From: JBDTMT01 sp033764095
GTDB taxonomy: Bacteria > Desulfobacterota > Binatia > HRBIN30 > CADEER01
Assembly: GCA_033764095.1 (NCBI GenBank)
Contig: JANRJF010000351.1
Coordinates: forward strand, 1-15,501
Reading direction: 5' to 3'
Length of the DNA stretch: 15,501 bases
Each line of letters starts with the position of its first letter. Within the stretch, counting starts at the first letter, position 1. Below the pieces are notes generated by a model, which saw only the letters and a program-made list of their open reading frames with translations, did no database searches and had not been told where the DNA came from. Shown piece by piece: positions 6,730 to 13,073 of the stretch. A program made the position numbers and the translations under genes.

Positions 6730-7255
6730 AGGCGTTCAGCTCGGCGACCGTCTTACCGCGGCGTGCCGCCACCTGATCCGCCGTCTGCAACTCTTTCAGT
6801 GCCGCGATGGTCGCCTTCACCATGTTGTGCGGGTTGCGCGAGCCGAGGCACTTGGTCAGCACGTTGCGCAGGCCGGCAAGCTCGACCACCGCGCGCACGC
6901 CGCCGCCGGCGATCACGCCGGTGCCGTCGCTGGCCGGGCGCAGCAGCACGCGGCCGGCGCCGAAGCGCCCCTGCACCTCGAACGGCACCGTGCCGTCGAC
7001 CAGCGGGACCGTGACCAGCGACTTCTTTGCCGCCTCGATCGCCTTGCGGATCGCCTCCGGCACTTCCTTCGCCTTGCCGAGCCCGAAGCCGACGCGTCCG
7101 TTCGAGTCGCCGACGATGACCAGCGCGCCGAAGCTGAAGCGCCGACCGCCCTTCACTACCTTGGCGACACGGTTGATGTGGACGACCTTCTCCTTGAACT
7201 CGACACCCTGAATCTCGATTCGATCGCGGCCGCGGCCGCCTCCACCAAAGGCCAT
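6728..7255 (-). CDS. rpsE: 30S ribosomal protein S5
   Basis: S5 lies at the back of the small subunit near the mRNA entry and affects decoding accuracy. The 175-aa product starts MAFGGGGRGRDRIEIQGVEF. The double-stranded RNA-binding-like domain shows VVKGGRRFSFGALVIVGDSNGRVGFGLGKAKEVPEAI, and the C-terminal domain shows GRFGAGRVLLRPASDGTGVIAGGGVRAV and LGSRNPHNMVKAT. The frame stays open upstream to 7462, but that part is a low-complexity Ser/Arg-rich shadow of rplR. ATG 7255 is chosen because of TGAGGAG (7262-7268) 6 nt upstream, whose TGA ends rplR. It sits between rplR and rpmD as in the spc operon. Confidence 0.98.
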   Translation of the reverse strand: MAFGGGGRGRDRIEIQGVEFKEKVVHINRVAKVVKGGRRFSFGALVIVGDSNGRVGFGLGKAKEVPEAIRKAIEAAKKSLVTVPLVDGTVPFEVQGRFGAGRVLLRPASDGTGVIAGGGVRAVVELAGLRNVLTKCLGSRNPHNMVKATIAALKELQTADQVAARRGKTVAELNA

Positions 7256-7261
7256 CGTATG

Positions 7262-7268
7262 CTCCTCA
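7262..7268 (-). promoter_or_regulatory. rpsE ribosome-binding site fused with the rplR stop
   Basis: Minus-strand TGAGGAG: the TGA is the stop of rplR, and the GAGGAG core is 6 nt before ATG 7255. It decides the rpsE start against the longer open frame. Confidence 0.85.
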
Positions 7269-7619
7269 GAACTGCAGCCCGGCGGCGCGTGCGCCCTCGG
7301 CCACTTCCTTGACTCGCCCGTGGTAGAGAAAGCCGTTGCGATCGAACACCACTGCGGTGATCTGCTTCTGCTGGCAGAGCTGCGCGATGCGCTCGCCGAT
7401 CTGGCGCGCGGCGGCCTTGTTGCCGCCCTTGCTGCCGTCCAGCGCGAGGCTCGAGGCGGCAACCAGCGTGCGGCCGGTCTCGTCGGAGATCACCTGCGCG
7501 TAGATGTGCTTGTTGCTGCGGAACACGCAGAGCCGCGGCCGCGCGTTGGTCCCCCGCACGCTGCGCCGCACCCGCGCCTGCCGGCGCTGGCGGGCCACCG
7601 CCGTCTTCAGCGTCGTCAT
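7266..7619 (-). CDS. rplR: 50S ribosomal protein L18
   Basis: L18 binds 5S rRNA and, with L5, anchors it to the central protuberance. The 117-aa product has the basic N-terminal RQRRQARVRRSVRGTNARPRL and the family block LCVFRSNKHIYAQVISDETGRTLVAASSL. The C-terminal part contains AARQIGERIAQ, AVVFDRNGFLYHGRVKEVAEGAR and ends GLQF. ATG 7619 has GGGAG 6 nt upstream in the end of rplF. It is 2 nt after rplF and 10 nt before rpsE. Confidence 0.98.
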   Translation of the reverse strand: MTTLKTAVARQRRQARVRRSVRGTNARPRLCVFRSNKHIYAQVISDETGRTLVAASSLALDGSKGGNKAAARQIGERIAQLCQQKQITAVVFDRNGFLYHGRVKEVAEGARAAGLQF

Positions 7620-7621
7620 AT

Positions 7622-8170
7622 CTATCTCCCGCCGGCGCCGGCGGCCTTGCCCGCCTTGCGCCGGATGTGCTCGTCGGCGTACTTGACGCCCTTGCCCTTG
7701 TACGGCTCGGGCGGACGCAGCGCGCGGATCTGCGCGCTCACCTCGCCGAGCAGCTGCCGATCGTTGCCCTCGAGCGTCACCACCACCTGGCGGTCGATCT
7801 TGACCTCGATGCCCGGCGGCAGCTGGTAGACGATCGGATGCGAGTATCCGAGGCTGAACTGGATCGCCCGCCCCTTCACCTCGGCGCGATAGCCGACGCC
7901 GACGATCTCCAGCACGCGCGTGAAGCCGGTGCTGAGGCCGGTGACGCTGTTGGCGATCAGTTTGCGGGTGAGCCCGTGCAGCGCACGCGACTGGCGGTCG
8001 TCGCCGTCGCGCGTCACCGTCACCGTGCCATCCGCCACCGACACGCCGATGCGCGGCGGCAGGGCGTGCTGCGCCTTGCCCTTGGGGCCCTCGACCAGCA
8101 CGGTCGTGCCCTGCGGTTTCACCGTCACGCCCTTGGGCAGCGCGATCGGCAGTCGTCCGATTCGTGACAT
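7622..8170 (-). CDS. rplF: 50S ribosomal protein L6
   Basis: L6 lies near the GTPase-associated region and the sarcin-ricin loop of the large subunit. The 182-aa product starts MSRIGRLPIALPKGVTV. Its two repeated L6 folds are visible (about 1-82 and 83-170), the second with FTRVLEIVGVGYRAEVKGRAIQFSLGYSHPI. The C-terminal signature PPEPYKGKGVKYADEHIRRKAGK is intact. An upstream ATG at 8206 would overlap rpsH and adds a Cys-rich stretch not seen in L6, so ATG 8170 is used. GGTGAG, containing the rpsH stop TGA, lies upstream. The stop TAG is 2 nt from rplR. Confidence 0.98.
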   Translation of the reverse strand: MSRIGRLPIALPKGVTVKPQGTTVLVEGPKGKAQHALPPRIGVSVADGTVTVTRDGDDRQSRALHGLTRKLIANSVTGLSTGFTRVLEIVGVGYRAEVKGRAIQFSLGYSHPIVYQLPPGIEVKIDRQVVVTLEGNDRQLLGEVSAQIRALRPPEPYKGKGVKYADEHIRRKAGKAAGAGGR

Positions 8171-8177
8171 GATTCGC

Positions 8178-8579
8178 TCACCACACCGAGCAGAGCAGCT
8201 CGCCACCGACGTTGCGGCGTGCCGCTTCGCGGTCGACCAGCACGCCGAGCGGCGTCGAGACGATGTGAATGCCGAGGCCGGCGCGCACGCGCGGCATGGC
8301 CTTGGCGCCCACGTAGATGCGCTGGCTCGGGCGGCTGATGCGGCGGACGCCGGTGATCGCTGGCCGGTTGGCCTGATCGTAGCGCAACCAGACGCGCAGT
8401 TCCTTCTTCACCGCGCCCGCCTCGACCAGGCTGACCTCCTGCAGGAACCCCTCGGCCACCATCACCTTGGCGATGTTCTCTTTGATCACCGACCAGGGGC
8501 AGTCGATGAACTCCTTGCGCGCGTGTACGCCGTTGCGCACGCGGGTCAGGAGATCGGCGATCGGATCAGTCATCGACAT
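8178..8579 (-). CDS. rpsH: 30S ribosomal protein S8
   Basis: S8 binds helix 21 of 16S rRNA early in central-domain assembly. In E. coli it also represses the spc operon by binding the mRNA near the rplE start. The 133-aa product starts MSMTDPIADLLTRVRNG and has KENIAKVMVAEGFLQEV, RISRPSQRIYVG, GLGIHIVSTPLGVLVDREAA and the universal C-terminus GGELLCSVW. ATG 8579 has TGAGGA 7 nt upstream, using the rpsN stop. A second ATG two codons later is possible but less well spaced. It lies in the normal order rpsN-rpsH-rplF. Confidence 0.98.
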   Translation of the reverse strand: MSMTDPIADLLTRVRNGVHARKEFIDCPWSVIKENIAKVMVAEGFLQEVSLVEAGAVKKELRVWLRYDQANRPAITGVRRISRPSQRIYVGAKAMPRVRAGLGIHIVSTPLGVLVDREAARRNVGGELLCSVW

Positions 8580-8589
8580 GATCGGGTCC

Positions 8590-8775
8590 TCACCAGCTCG
8601 CCTTGGTCAGGCCGGGGATCTGCCCCCGACGCGCCAGGTCGCGCAGGCACAGGCGGCAGAGGTTGAAGCGACGGAAGAACGCGCGCGGGCGACCGCACTG
8701 CGGGCAGCGATTGTAGGCGCGCACTTTGAACTTCGGCGGGCGCTGCGCCTTGATGCGGAGACAGGTCTTGGCCAC
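8590..8775 (-). CDS. rpsN: 30S ribosomal protein S14, zinc-binding (type Z)
   Basis: S14 completes the head of the small subunit. The 61-aa product, starting MAKTCLRIKAQRPPKFKVRA, is the short zinc form. Cys24, Cys27, Cys40 and Cys43 form two CxxC pairs (CPQC, CRLC), followed by the conserved LARRGQIPGLTKASW end. The longer form without the cysteines is about 100 aa. The start is GTG (8773-8775), set by TAGGAGG (8780-8786) with a 4-nt spacer. The TAG there is the rplE stop. Its place between rplE and rpsH is canonical. Confidence 0.98.
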   Translation of the reverse strand: MAKTCLRIKAQRPPKFKVRAYNRCPQCGRPRAFFRRFNLCRLCLRDLARRGQIPGLTKASW

Positions 8776-8779
8776 GGAT

Positions 8780-8786
8780 CCTCCTA
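8780..8786 (-). promoter_or_regulatory. rpsN ribosome-binding site fused with the rplE stop
   Basis: Minus-strand TAGGAGG: TAG stops rplE, and AGGAGG is a full Shine-Dalgarno core 4 nt before the GTG at 8775. It supports the non-ATG start. Confidence 0.85.
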
Positions 8787-9326
8787 CGCGCGGAACGGCA
8801 TCCCGAGCGCCTGCAGCAGGGCCTTGCCCTCGGCGTCGGTACTGGCGGTGGTGACGATCGACACCGTCAGGCCACGCACCTTGTCGATCTTCTCGAGATC
8901 GATCTCGGGGAAAATGATTTGCTCGCGCACGCCGAGCGAGTAGTTGCCCCGCCCGTCGAAGGCGCGGTCGGAGACGCCGCGGAAGTCGCGCACGCGCGGC
9001 AGCGCCAGGCTCATCAGGCGGTCGAGGAACTCGTACATCCGCTCGCCGCGCAATGTCACCATGCAGCCGATCGCCATGTTCTCGCGCAGCTTGAAGTTGG
9101 CGATCGCCTTGCGCGACTTGGTGACCACCGGCTTCTGGCCGGTGATGGCGGTGAGCTCGGCAACCGCCGAGTCCATCACCTTGGCGTTCTGGATCGCCTC
9201 GCCGAGCCCCATGTTGAGCACGACCTTCTCGAGGCGCGGCACCTGGTTCACGTTGCCGTACCCCATCTCCTTCATGAGATGGGGCACGACGTCCTTCTTG
9301 TACTTTTCACGCAGACGCGGGGACAT
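8784..9326 (-). CDS. rplE: 50S ribosomal protein L5
   Basis: L5 binds 5S rRNA and contacts the P-site tRNA and S13 across the subunits. The 180-aa product starts MSPRLREKYKKDVVPHLMKE and contains NVNQVPRLEKVVLNMGLGEA, TGQKPVVTKSRKAIANFKLRE, GCMVTLRGERMYEFLDRL, and FDGRGNYSLGVREQIIFPEIDLEKID. The frame is open upstream to 9434, but that stretch is out-of-frame rplX, so ATG 9326 is used. GGTGA, overlapping the rplX stop, lies 5 nt upstream. A perfect 9-bp inverted repeat covers codons 15-22 (9261-9284). The gene order rplX-rplE-rpsN is canonical. Confidence 0.98.
   Translation of the reverse strand: MSPRLREKYKKDVVPHLMKEMGYGNVNQVPRLEKVVLNMGLGEAIQNAKVMDSAVAELTAITGQKPVVTKSRKAIANFKLRENMAIGCMVTLRGERMYEFLDRLMSLALPRVRDFRGVSDRAFDGRGNYSLGVREQIIFPEIDLEKIDKVRGLTVSIVTTASTDAEGKALLQALGMPFRA
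9261..9284 (-). repeat. Perfect 9-bp inverted repeat in the 5' part of rplE
   Basis: On the mRNA strand CCCCATCTC and GAGATGGGG flank the 6-nt loop ATGAAG and coincide exactly with rplE codons 15-22 (PHLMKEMG). The hairpin begins 42 nt into the gene. It could be a coincidence of conserved codons or an mRNA structure acting in S8-type control. No internal loop like that of 16S helix 21 is seen. Confidence 0.5.
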
Positions 9327-9331
9327 GCGGT

Positions 9332-9652
9332 TCACCGATCCAGCTGGTCGCCGCAGCGACGGCAGACGCGCACACTGCGTCCGTCCTCGAGCAGGCGCTT
9401 GCCCATGCGCACCGGCGCGTTGCACTTGTCGCACAGGATCATGAGGTTGGAGAGGTGGATGCCCGCCTCCTTCTCGACGATGCCCGATGCGCCCTGCGCG
9501 GTGCGCGCCTTCTGATGCCGCTTGACCATGTTGAGGCGCTCGACCAGCGCCCGATCCTTCGCCGGCAGGACGCGCAGCACCTTGCCGCTCTTGCCGCGCT
9601 CGCGGCCGGCGATGACCATCACCGTATCGTTCTTCTTGATGCGCGCGCGCAT
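9332..9652 (-). CDS. rplX: 50S ribosomal protein L24, form with four-cysteine ribbon
   Basis: L24 is an early 23S rRNA 5'-domain binder near the tunnel exit. The 106-aa product starts MRARIKKNDTVMVIAGRERG with the KOW motif (about 7-34: DTVMVIAGRERGKSGKVLRVLPAKD), then NMVKRHQKA and EAGIHLSNLMI. Cys74, Cys77, Cys97 and Cys100 (CDKC ... CRRC) make a zinc-ribbon-like C-terminal end found in many but not all bacterial L24 proteins. ATG 9652 has TGAGGAG (9659-9665) 6 nt upstream, using the rplN stop. Neighbours rplN and rplE are as expected. Confidence 0.98.
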   Translation of the reverse strand: MRARIKKNDTVMVIAGRERGKSGKVLRVLPAKDRALVERLNMVKRHQKARTAQGASGIVEKEAGIHLSNLMILCDKCNAPVRMGKRLLEDGRSVRVCRRCGDQLDR

Positions 9653-9662
9653 GCCCGGCTCC

Positions 9663-10031
9663 TCAGAGCACCTCGGGGGCGAGCGACAGGATCTTCATGA
9701 ACTGCTTGGCGCGCAGCTCGCGGGCCACCGGCCCGAAGATGCGCGTGCCAACCGGTTCACGCTGATTGTCGATGAGCACCGCCGAATTGCTGTCGAACTT
9801 GATGTACGAGCCGTCCGCCCGGCCGACTTCCTTGGCGGTACGCACGATCACCGCCTTCATCACGTCGCCCTTCTTCACCTTCGAATTCGGGCTCGCCTCT
9901 TTCACCGACACGACGATGATGTCGCCGAGCGAGGCATAGCGCCGGCGCGAGCCGCCGAGCACCTTGATGCACAACACCCGGCGGGCGCCCGAATTGTCGG
10001 CGACGTCCAGCACCGTCTCCGTCTGAATCAT
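9663..10031 (-). CDS. rplN: 50S ribosomal protein L14
   Basis: L14 sits at the subunit interface and forms bridge B8; it is also the docking point of silencing factor RsfS. The 122-aa product has the standard length and no extension. It starts MIQTETVLDVADNSGARRVL, followed by CIKVLGGSRRRYASLGDIIVVSVKEA, GDVMKAVIVRTAKE, FDSNSAVLIDNQREPVGTRIFGPVARELR and KILSLAPEVL. TGAGGTC directly precedes ATG 10031, so the rpsQ stop (10036-10038) and the ribosome-binding site are merged with very short spacing. It is the first gene of the spc block. Only 4 nt separate it from rpsQ, leaving no room for a separate spc promoter there. Confidence 0.98.
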   Translation of the reverse strand: MIQTETVLDVADNSGARRVLCIKVLGGSRRRYASLGDIIVVSVKEASPNSKVKKGDVMKAVIVRTAKEVGRADGSYIKFDSNSAVLIDNQREPVGTRIFGPVARELRAKQFMKILSLAPEVL

Positions 10032-10035
10032 GACC

Positions 10036-10290
10036 TCAGCTCGCCTTCTCGAGGATCTGGCGCACGCGCCAGCGCTTGTCCTTGCTGAGCGGCCGCGTCT
10101 CGGTGATCACGACGCGATCGCCGATGCCGCAGCCATTCTGCTCGTCGTGCGCCTTGTACTTGGCGCGGCGCTTCACGTACTTCTTGTACTGCGGGTGCTT
10201 GACCAGCCGCTGGACCACGACCACGACGGTCTTGTCCATCTTGTTGCTGACCACCACCCCTTCTCGGGTCTTGGCTCTGCCGCGCTCCAT
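10036..10290 (-). CDS. rpsQ: 30S ribosomal protein S17
   Basis: S17 is an OB-fold primary binder of the 5' and central domains of 16S rRNA. The 84-aa product reads MERGRAKTREGVVVSNKMDK, then TVVVVVQRLVKHPQYKKYVKRRAKYKAHDE, the conserved NGCGIGDRVVITETRPLSKDKRWRV, and a short tail. ATG 10290 shares its A with the rpmC stop (TAATG), and GAGG lies 6 nt upstream inside rpmC. Translation is therefore likely coupled to rpmC. It ends the S10 block, 4 nt before rplN. Confidence 0.98.
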   Translation of the reverse strand: MERGRAKTREGVVVSNKMDKTVVVVVQRLVKHPQYKKYVKRRAKYKAHDEQNGCGIGDRVVITETRPLSKDKRWRVRQILEKAS

Positions 10291-10499
10291 TACTGTCCTC
10301 GTCCTGCCGCGGCGCGCGCCCGCTGGCCCTGAATCGTCTTGATCCGCGCAATGTCCCGCCGCGTCTTGGCCAGCGCCGCCGGATTCTCGAGCTGGTTGGT
10401 CCCGCGCCGCAGGCGGAAGCGGAACAACGCCTCCTGCAGCTCCTCCGCGCGTGCGGCGAGCTCCTGATCGCTCAGATCGCGCACTTCACTAGCTCGCAT
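10290..10499 (-). CDS. rpmC: 50S ribosomal protein L29
   Basis: L29 is a two-helix protein at the tunnel exit, part of the docking site for SRP and trigger factor together with L23. The 69-aa product starts MRASEVRDLSDQELAARAEE and has LFRFRLRRGTNQLENPAALAKTRRDIARIKTI, the family signature; a short Ala/Arg tail follows. ATG 10499 has GGGAG 6 nt upstream and overlaps the end of rplP by 11 nt. The stop TAA overlaps the rpsQ ATG by 1 nt. The order rplP-rpmC-rpsQ is canonical. Confidence 0.97.
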   Translation of the reverse strand: MRASEVRDLSDQELAARAEELQEALFRFRLRRGTNQLENPAALAKTRRDIARIKTIQGQRARAAAGRGQ

Positions 10500-10914
10500 G
10501 ACCGGCTCCCGGGCGCTGCAGGAACTGCGTCGGAATCGACAGCTTGTGCGCTGCCAGCCGCATGGCCTCCTTGGCCACCTCCTCGGTGACGCCCTCCATC
10601 TCGAAGATGATGCGCCCCGGGCGGATGACGGCGACCCAGGTCTCCGGGTTGCCCTTGCCCTTGCCCATGCGGGTTTCCGCCGGCTTCTTGCTCAACGGCT
10701 TGTCGGGGAAGACACGGATCCACACACGCCCGCCGCGCTTGATGTGACGGGTGAGGGCGATACGGGCCGCCTCGAGCTGGCGCGACGACATCCAGCCGCG
10801 GTCGACCGCCTGCAGGCCGTAGTCGCCGAAGGCCAGCGTCGCGCCGCGGTAGGCGGTGCCGCCACGGCGTCCCTTCTGGACCTTGCGATGTTTGACTTTC
10901 TTCGGTGCGAGCAT
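10489..10914 (-). CDS. rplP: 50S ribosomal protein L16
   Basis: L16 lies at the A-site side of the large subunit and helps accommodate tRNA and assemble the peptidyl transferase centre. The 141-aa product starts MLAPKKVKHRKVQKGRRGGT and has FGDYGLQAVDRGWMSSRQLEAARIALTRHIKRGGRVWIRVFPDKP, then KPAETRMGKGKGNPETWVAVIRPGRI. Arg82 lies in the loop that carries the hydroxylated Arg81 of E. coli L16. ATG 10914 has GGAG 8 nt upstream. The gene follows rpsC by 21 nt and overlaps rpmC by 11 nt. Confidence 0.98.
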   Translation of the reverse strand: MLAPKKVKHRKVQKGRRGGTAYRGATLAFGDYGLQAVDRGWMSSRQLEAARIALTRHIKRGGRVWIRVFPDKPLSKKPAETRMGKGKGNPETWVAVIRPGRIIFEMEGVTEEVAKEAMRLAAHKLSIPTQFLQRPGAGHAS

Positions 10915-10935
10915 GACTCGGTCTCCGCCCGGCGA

Positions 10936-11601
10936 TCAGACGCCGAGCGCGGTCTTGGTGGGGTCTTCCTCGTGGCGGGAGAGGATCTCGCCGCGGAAGA
11001 TCCAGACCTTGACGCCGATGACGCCGTAGGTGGTCTTGCCCTCGGCGAGGCCGTAGCTGATGTCGGCGCGCAACGTGTGCAGCGGCACGCGCCCTTCACG
11101 ATACCACTCGGAACGCGCGATCTCGGCGCCGCCGAGGCGCCCGGCGCAGTGGACCTTGATGCCCTGCGCGCCCATGCGCATGCCGCGGCTCACCGCCTCC
11201 TTCATCGCGCGGCGAAAGGCGACGCGGCGCTCGAGCTGCAGCGCGACGTTCTCCGCCACCAACTGTGCATCGAGGTCGGGACGGCGCACCTCGTGGATAT
11301 TGATGAACGTTTCCTTCTGCGTCAGCTTGGCCAGCTCCGACTTGAGCTTCTCGATCTCGGCGCCCTTCTTGCCGATCACGATGCCGGGACGCGCGGTGTA
11401 GATGTTGATCTTTGCCTTGCTGGCGGCGCGCTCGATCTCCACCTTCGAGATACCGGCGTGGTAGAGGCGCTCCTTGAGGAACTTACGCAGCTTGAGGTCC
11501 TCGTGCAGCAGGTCGCGATAGTCGCGACGCGCGAACCACTTCGAATCGCTCGACTCGATGACGCCGAGGCGGAACCCGCGCGGATGTACTTTCTGGCCCA
11601 T
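10936..11601 (-). CDS. rpsC: 30S ribosomal protein S3
   Basis: S3 is a head protein at the mRNA entry channel with helicase-like function together with S4 and S5. The 221-aa product starts MGQKVHPRGFRLGVIESSDS and has the KH type-II domain with the GKKG loop (77-80, in GIVIGKKGAEIEKL). The C-terminal domain contains VAFRRAMKEAVSRGMRMGAQGIKV, GRLGGAEIARSEWYREGRVPLHTLRADISYG and GVKVWIFRGEIL. ATG 11601 has TAGGAG 5 nt upstream, where TAG is the rplV stop. It lies between rplV and rplP as in the S10 operon. Confidence 0.98.
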   Translation of the reverse strand: MGQKVHPRGFRLGVIESSDSKWFARRDYRDLLHEDLKLRKFLKERLYHAGISKVEIERAASKAKINIYTARPGIVIGKKGAEIEKLKSELAKLTQKETFINIHEVRRPDLDAQLVAENVALQLERRVAFRRAMKEAVSRGMRMGAQGIKVHCAGRLGGAEIARSEWYREGRVPLHTLRADISYGLAEGKTTYGVIGVKVWIFRGEILSRHEEDPTKTALGV

Positions 11602-11609
11602 CTCGACTC

Positions 11610-11942
11610 CTAGCGCTCGTCGACGACGACGGTGACGTGGGAAGTGCGCTTGTGCAGCGGCGTGGCGCGGCCGTGCGCGCGCGGCAGGAAGCGCTTCGCG
11701 GTCGGCCCGCCATCCACCTGAATGCGCTTGATGTAGAGCTGGTCGACGTCGACCCGCTGGGTGTTCTCGGCGTTGGCGACGGCGGATTTGAGCGCCTTCA
11801 CCAGCAACGGCGCGGCCTTCTTGCGCAGGTGCTGGAGCATGCCAATGGCGTCGCCGACACGCTTGCCACGCACCAGGTCGGCGACCAGCCGGACCTTCTG
11901 CGGCGACATGCGCATGTGGCGATAGACGACGCGCGCTTCCAT
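11610..11942 (-). CDS. rplV: 50S ribosomal protein L22
   Basis: L22 lines the exit tunnel with its long beta-hairpin, where changes give macrolide resistance in other bacteria. The 110-aa product starts MEARVVYRHMRMSPQKVRLV, continues ADLVRGKRVGDAIGMLQHLRKKAAPLLVKALKSAVANAENT, and ends with the hairpin strands IKRIQVDGGPTAKRFLPRAHGRATPLHKRTSHVTVVV. No deletion or insertion is seen in the hairpin. ATG 11942 has a purine-rich AAGGGG upstream that overlaps the rpsS end. The gap to rpsS is 3 nt. Confidence 0.98.
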   Translation of the reverse strand: MEARVVYRHMRMSPQKVRLVADLVRGKRVGDAIGMLQHLRKKAAPLLVKALKSAVANAENTQRVDVDQLYIKRIQVDGGPTAKRFLPRAHGRATPLHKRTSHVTVVVDER

Positions 11943-11945
11943 CGC

Positions 11946-12233
11946 TTACCCCTTGCCCTTCACGTCCGCCTTGCGGTCGCCGGAATGCCCGTGGAAGGTG
12001 CGCGTCGGCGAGAACTCACCGAGCTTGTGGCCCACCATGTTCTCGGAGACGTAGACGGGGATGAACTTGCGGCCGTTGTGCACGGCGAACGTATGCCCGA
12101 TCATCTCCGGAATGATCGTCGACCGGCGCGACCACGTGCGCACGATGCGCTTGTCGCCCGCCGAGTTGAGCGCTTCGACTTTCTTCACCAGGTGGCCGTC
12201 GATGAACGGCCCTTTCTTGATCGAGCGTGCCAC
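11946..12233 (-). CDS. rpsS: 30S ribosomal protein S19
   Basis: S19 pairs with S13 in the head of the small subunit and bridges to 5S/23S. The 95-aa product starts MARSIKKGPFIDGHLVKKVE, followed by WSRRSTIIPEMIGHTFAVHNGRKFIPVYVSENMVGHKLGEFSPTRTF, the standard S19 body, and a basic end KADVKGKG. The start is GTG (12231-12233). An ATG upstream at 12323 is open but lies inside rplB in another frame. GAGGAG (12239-12244), 5 nt before GTG, settles the choice. It follows rplB by 11 nt. Confidence 0.98.
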   Translation of the reverse strand: MARSIKKGPFIDGHLVKKVEALNSAGDKRIVRTWSRRSTIIPEMIGHTFAVHNGRKFIPVYVSENMVGHKLGEFSPTRTFHGHSGDRKADVKGKG

Positions 12234-12238
12234 GGTGG

Positions 12239-12244
12239 CTCCTC
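12239..12244 (-). promoter_or_regulatory. rpsS ribosome-binding site
   Basis: Minus-strand GAGGAG directly after the rplB stop TAA (12245-12247), 5 nt before the GTG at 12233. It supports the GTG start of rpsS. Confidence 0.85.
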
Positions 12245-13066
12245 TTACCCGCGCCGCTTGACGATGTAGCGGTCGGTGCGCGGGTTGTGGCGCGTGCGGT
12301 AGCCCTTGGCCGGCTGGCCCCACGGCGACTGCGGATGATTGCCCTTCGACTTGCCCTCGCCACCGCCGTGCGGATGGTCCACCGGGTTCATGGCGACGCC
12401 GCGCACACTCGAGCGCCGCCCCTTCCAGCGCGAGCGTCCGGCCTTGCCGATCGAGACGTTGGCGTGGTCGACGTTGCCGATCTGGCCGATGGTGGCGCGG
12501 CAGGCGGCCTGCACCAGGCGCAGCTCGCCGGAACCGAGCTTGAGCAGCGCCATGCTGCCTTCCTTCGCCATCAGCTGGATCGCCGCACCGGCGCTGCGCC
12601 CCAGCTGGCCACCGCGACCCGGCCGCATCTCGACGTTGTGAACCGTGGTGCCGAGCGGGATGTTGCTGAGCGGCAGCGCGTTGCCGGGCTTGATGTCGGC
12701 CCCCGGGCCGGACACCACCTGGGCGCCGACCTTGAGACCCACCGGCGCGAGAATGTAGCGCTTCTCGCCGTCCACGTAATGCAGCAATGCCAGGCGCGCC
12801 GAGCGGTTCGGATCGTATTCGATCGCCGCGACGCGCGCCGCGATGCCGTCCTTCGAGTTGCGCGCGAAGTCGATCACCCGGTAGCGGCGCTTGTGACCGC
12901 CGCCGCGGTGCCGCGCGGTCATCTTGCCGAGCGCGTTGCGGCCACCGGTGCGCTTGCGCGGCTCGAGCAGCGAACGCTCCGGCGTCGTCTTGGTGATCTC
13001 GCTGAAGTCCGCCACCGACATGCCGCGGCGGCCGGCCGAGGTCGGCTTGTAATTCCGAATGGGCAT
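12245..13066 (-). CDS. rplB: 50S ribosomal protein L2
   Basis: L2 is a primary 23S rRNA binder needed for subunit joining and peptidyl transferase activity. The 273-aa product has the typical length and starts MPIRNYKPTSAGRRGMSVAD. GGRNALGKMTARHRGGGHKRRYR (41-63) opens the RNA-binding domain. LPLSNIPLGTTVHNVEMRPGRGGQLGRSAG follows, and the C-terminal GVAMNPVDHPHGGGEG holds His231 and His233, the conserved histidine region tied to E. coli H229. ATG 13066 has TAGGA about 5 nt upstream, overlapping the rplW stop. Neighbours rplW and rpsS are in S10-operon order. Confidence 0.98.
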   Translation of the reverse strand: MPIRNYKPTSAGRRGMSVADFSEITKTTPERSLLEPRKRTGGRNALGKMTARHRGGGHKRRYRVIDFARNSKDGIAARVAAIEYDPNRSARLALLHYVDGEKRYILAPVGLKVGAQVVSGPGADIKPGNALPLSNIPLGTTVHNVEMRPGRGGQLGRSAGAAIQLMAKEGSMALLKLGSGELRLVQAACRATIGQIGNVDHANVSIGKAGRSRWKGRRSSVRGVAMNPVDHPHGGGEGKSKGNHPQSPWGQPAKGYRTRHNPRTDRYIVKRRG

Positions 13067-13073
13067 GGCGTTC

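Noticed and set aside
7256..7462. Upstream ATG for rpsE adding 69 residues
   Set aside because: The extension is a Ser/Arg-rich out-of-frame reading of rplR; the TGAGGAG site points to ATG 7255.
9327..9434. Upstream ATG for rplE adding 36 residues
   Set aside because: The extension is out-of-frame rplX; MSPRLREKY is the typical L5 start and has a ribosome-binding site.
9641..9650. GCGCGCGCGC tract at the start of rplX
   Set aside because: It is five dinucleotides encoding the basic N-terminus (Arg-Ala-Arg) in a GC-rich genome; no sign of phase variation.
10498..11613. Open frame of 371 codons on the plus strand opposite rplP/rpsC
   Set aside because: Long antisense open frames are expected at this GC content. 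It covers genuine ribosomal genes exactly and has no family motif.
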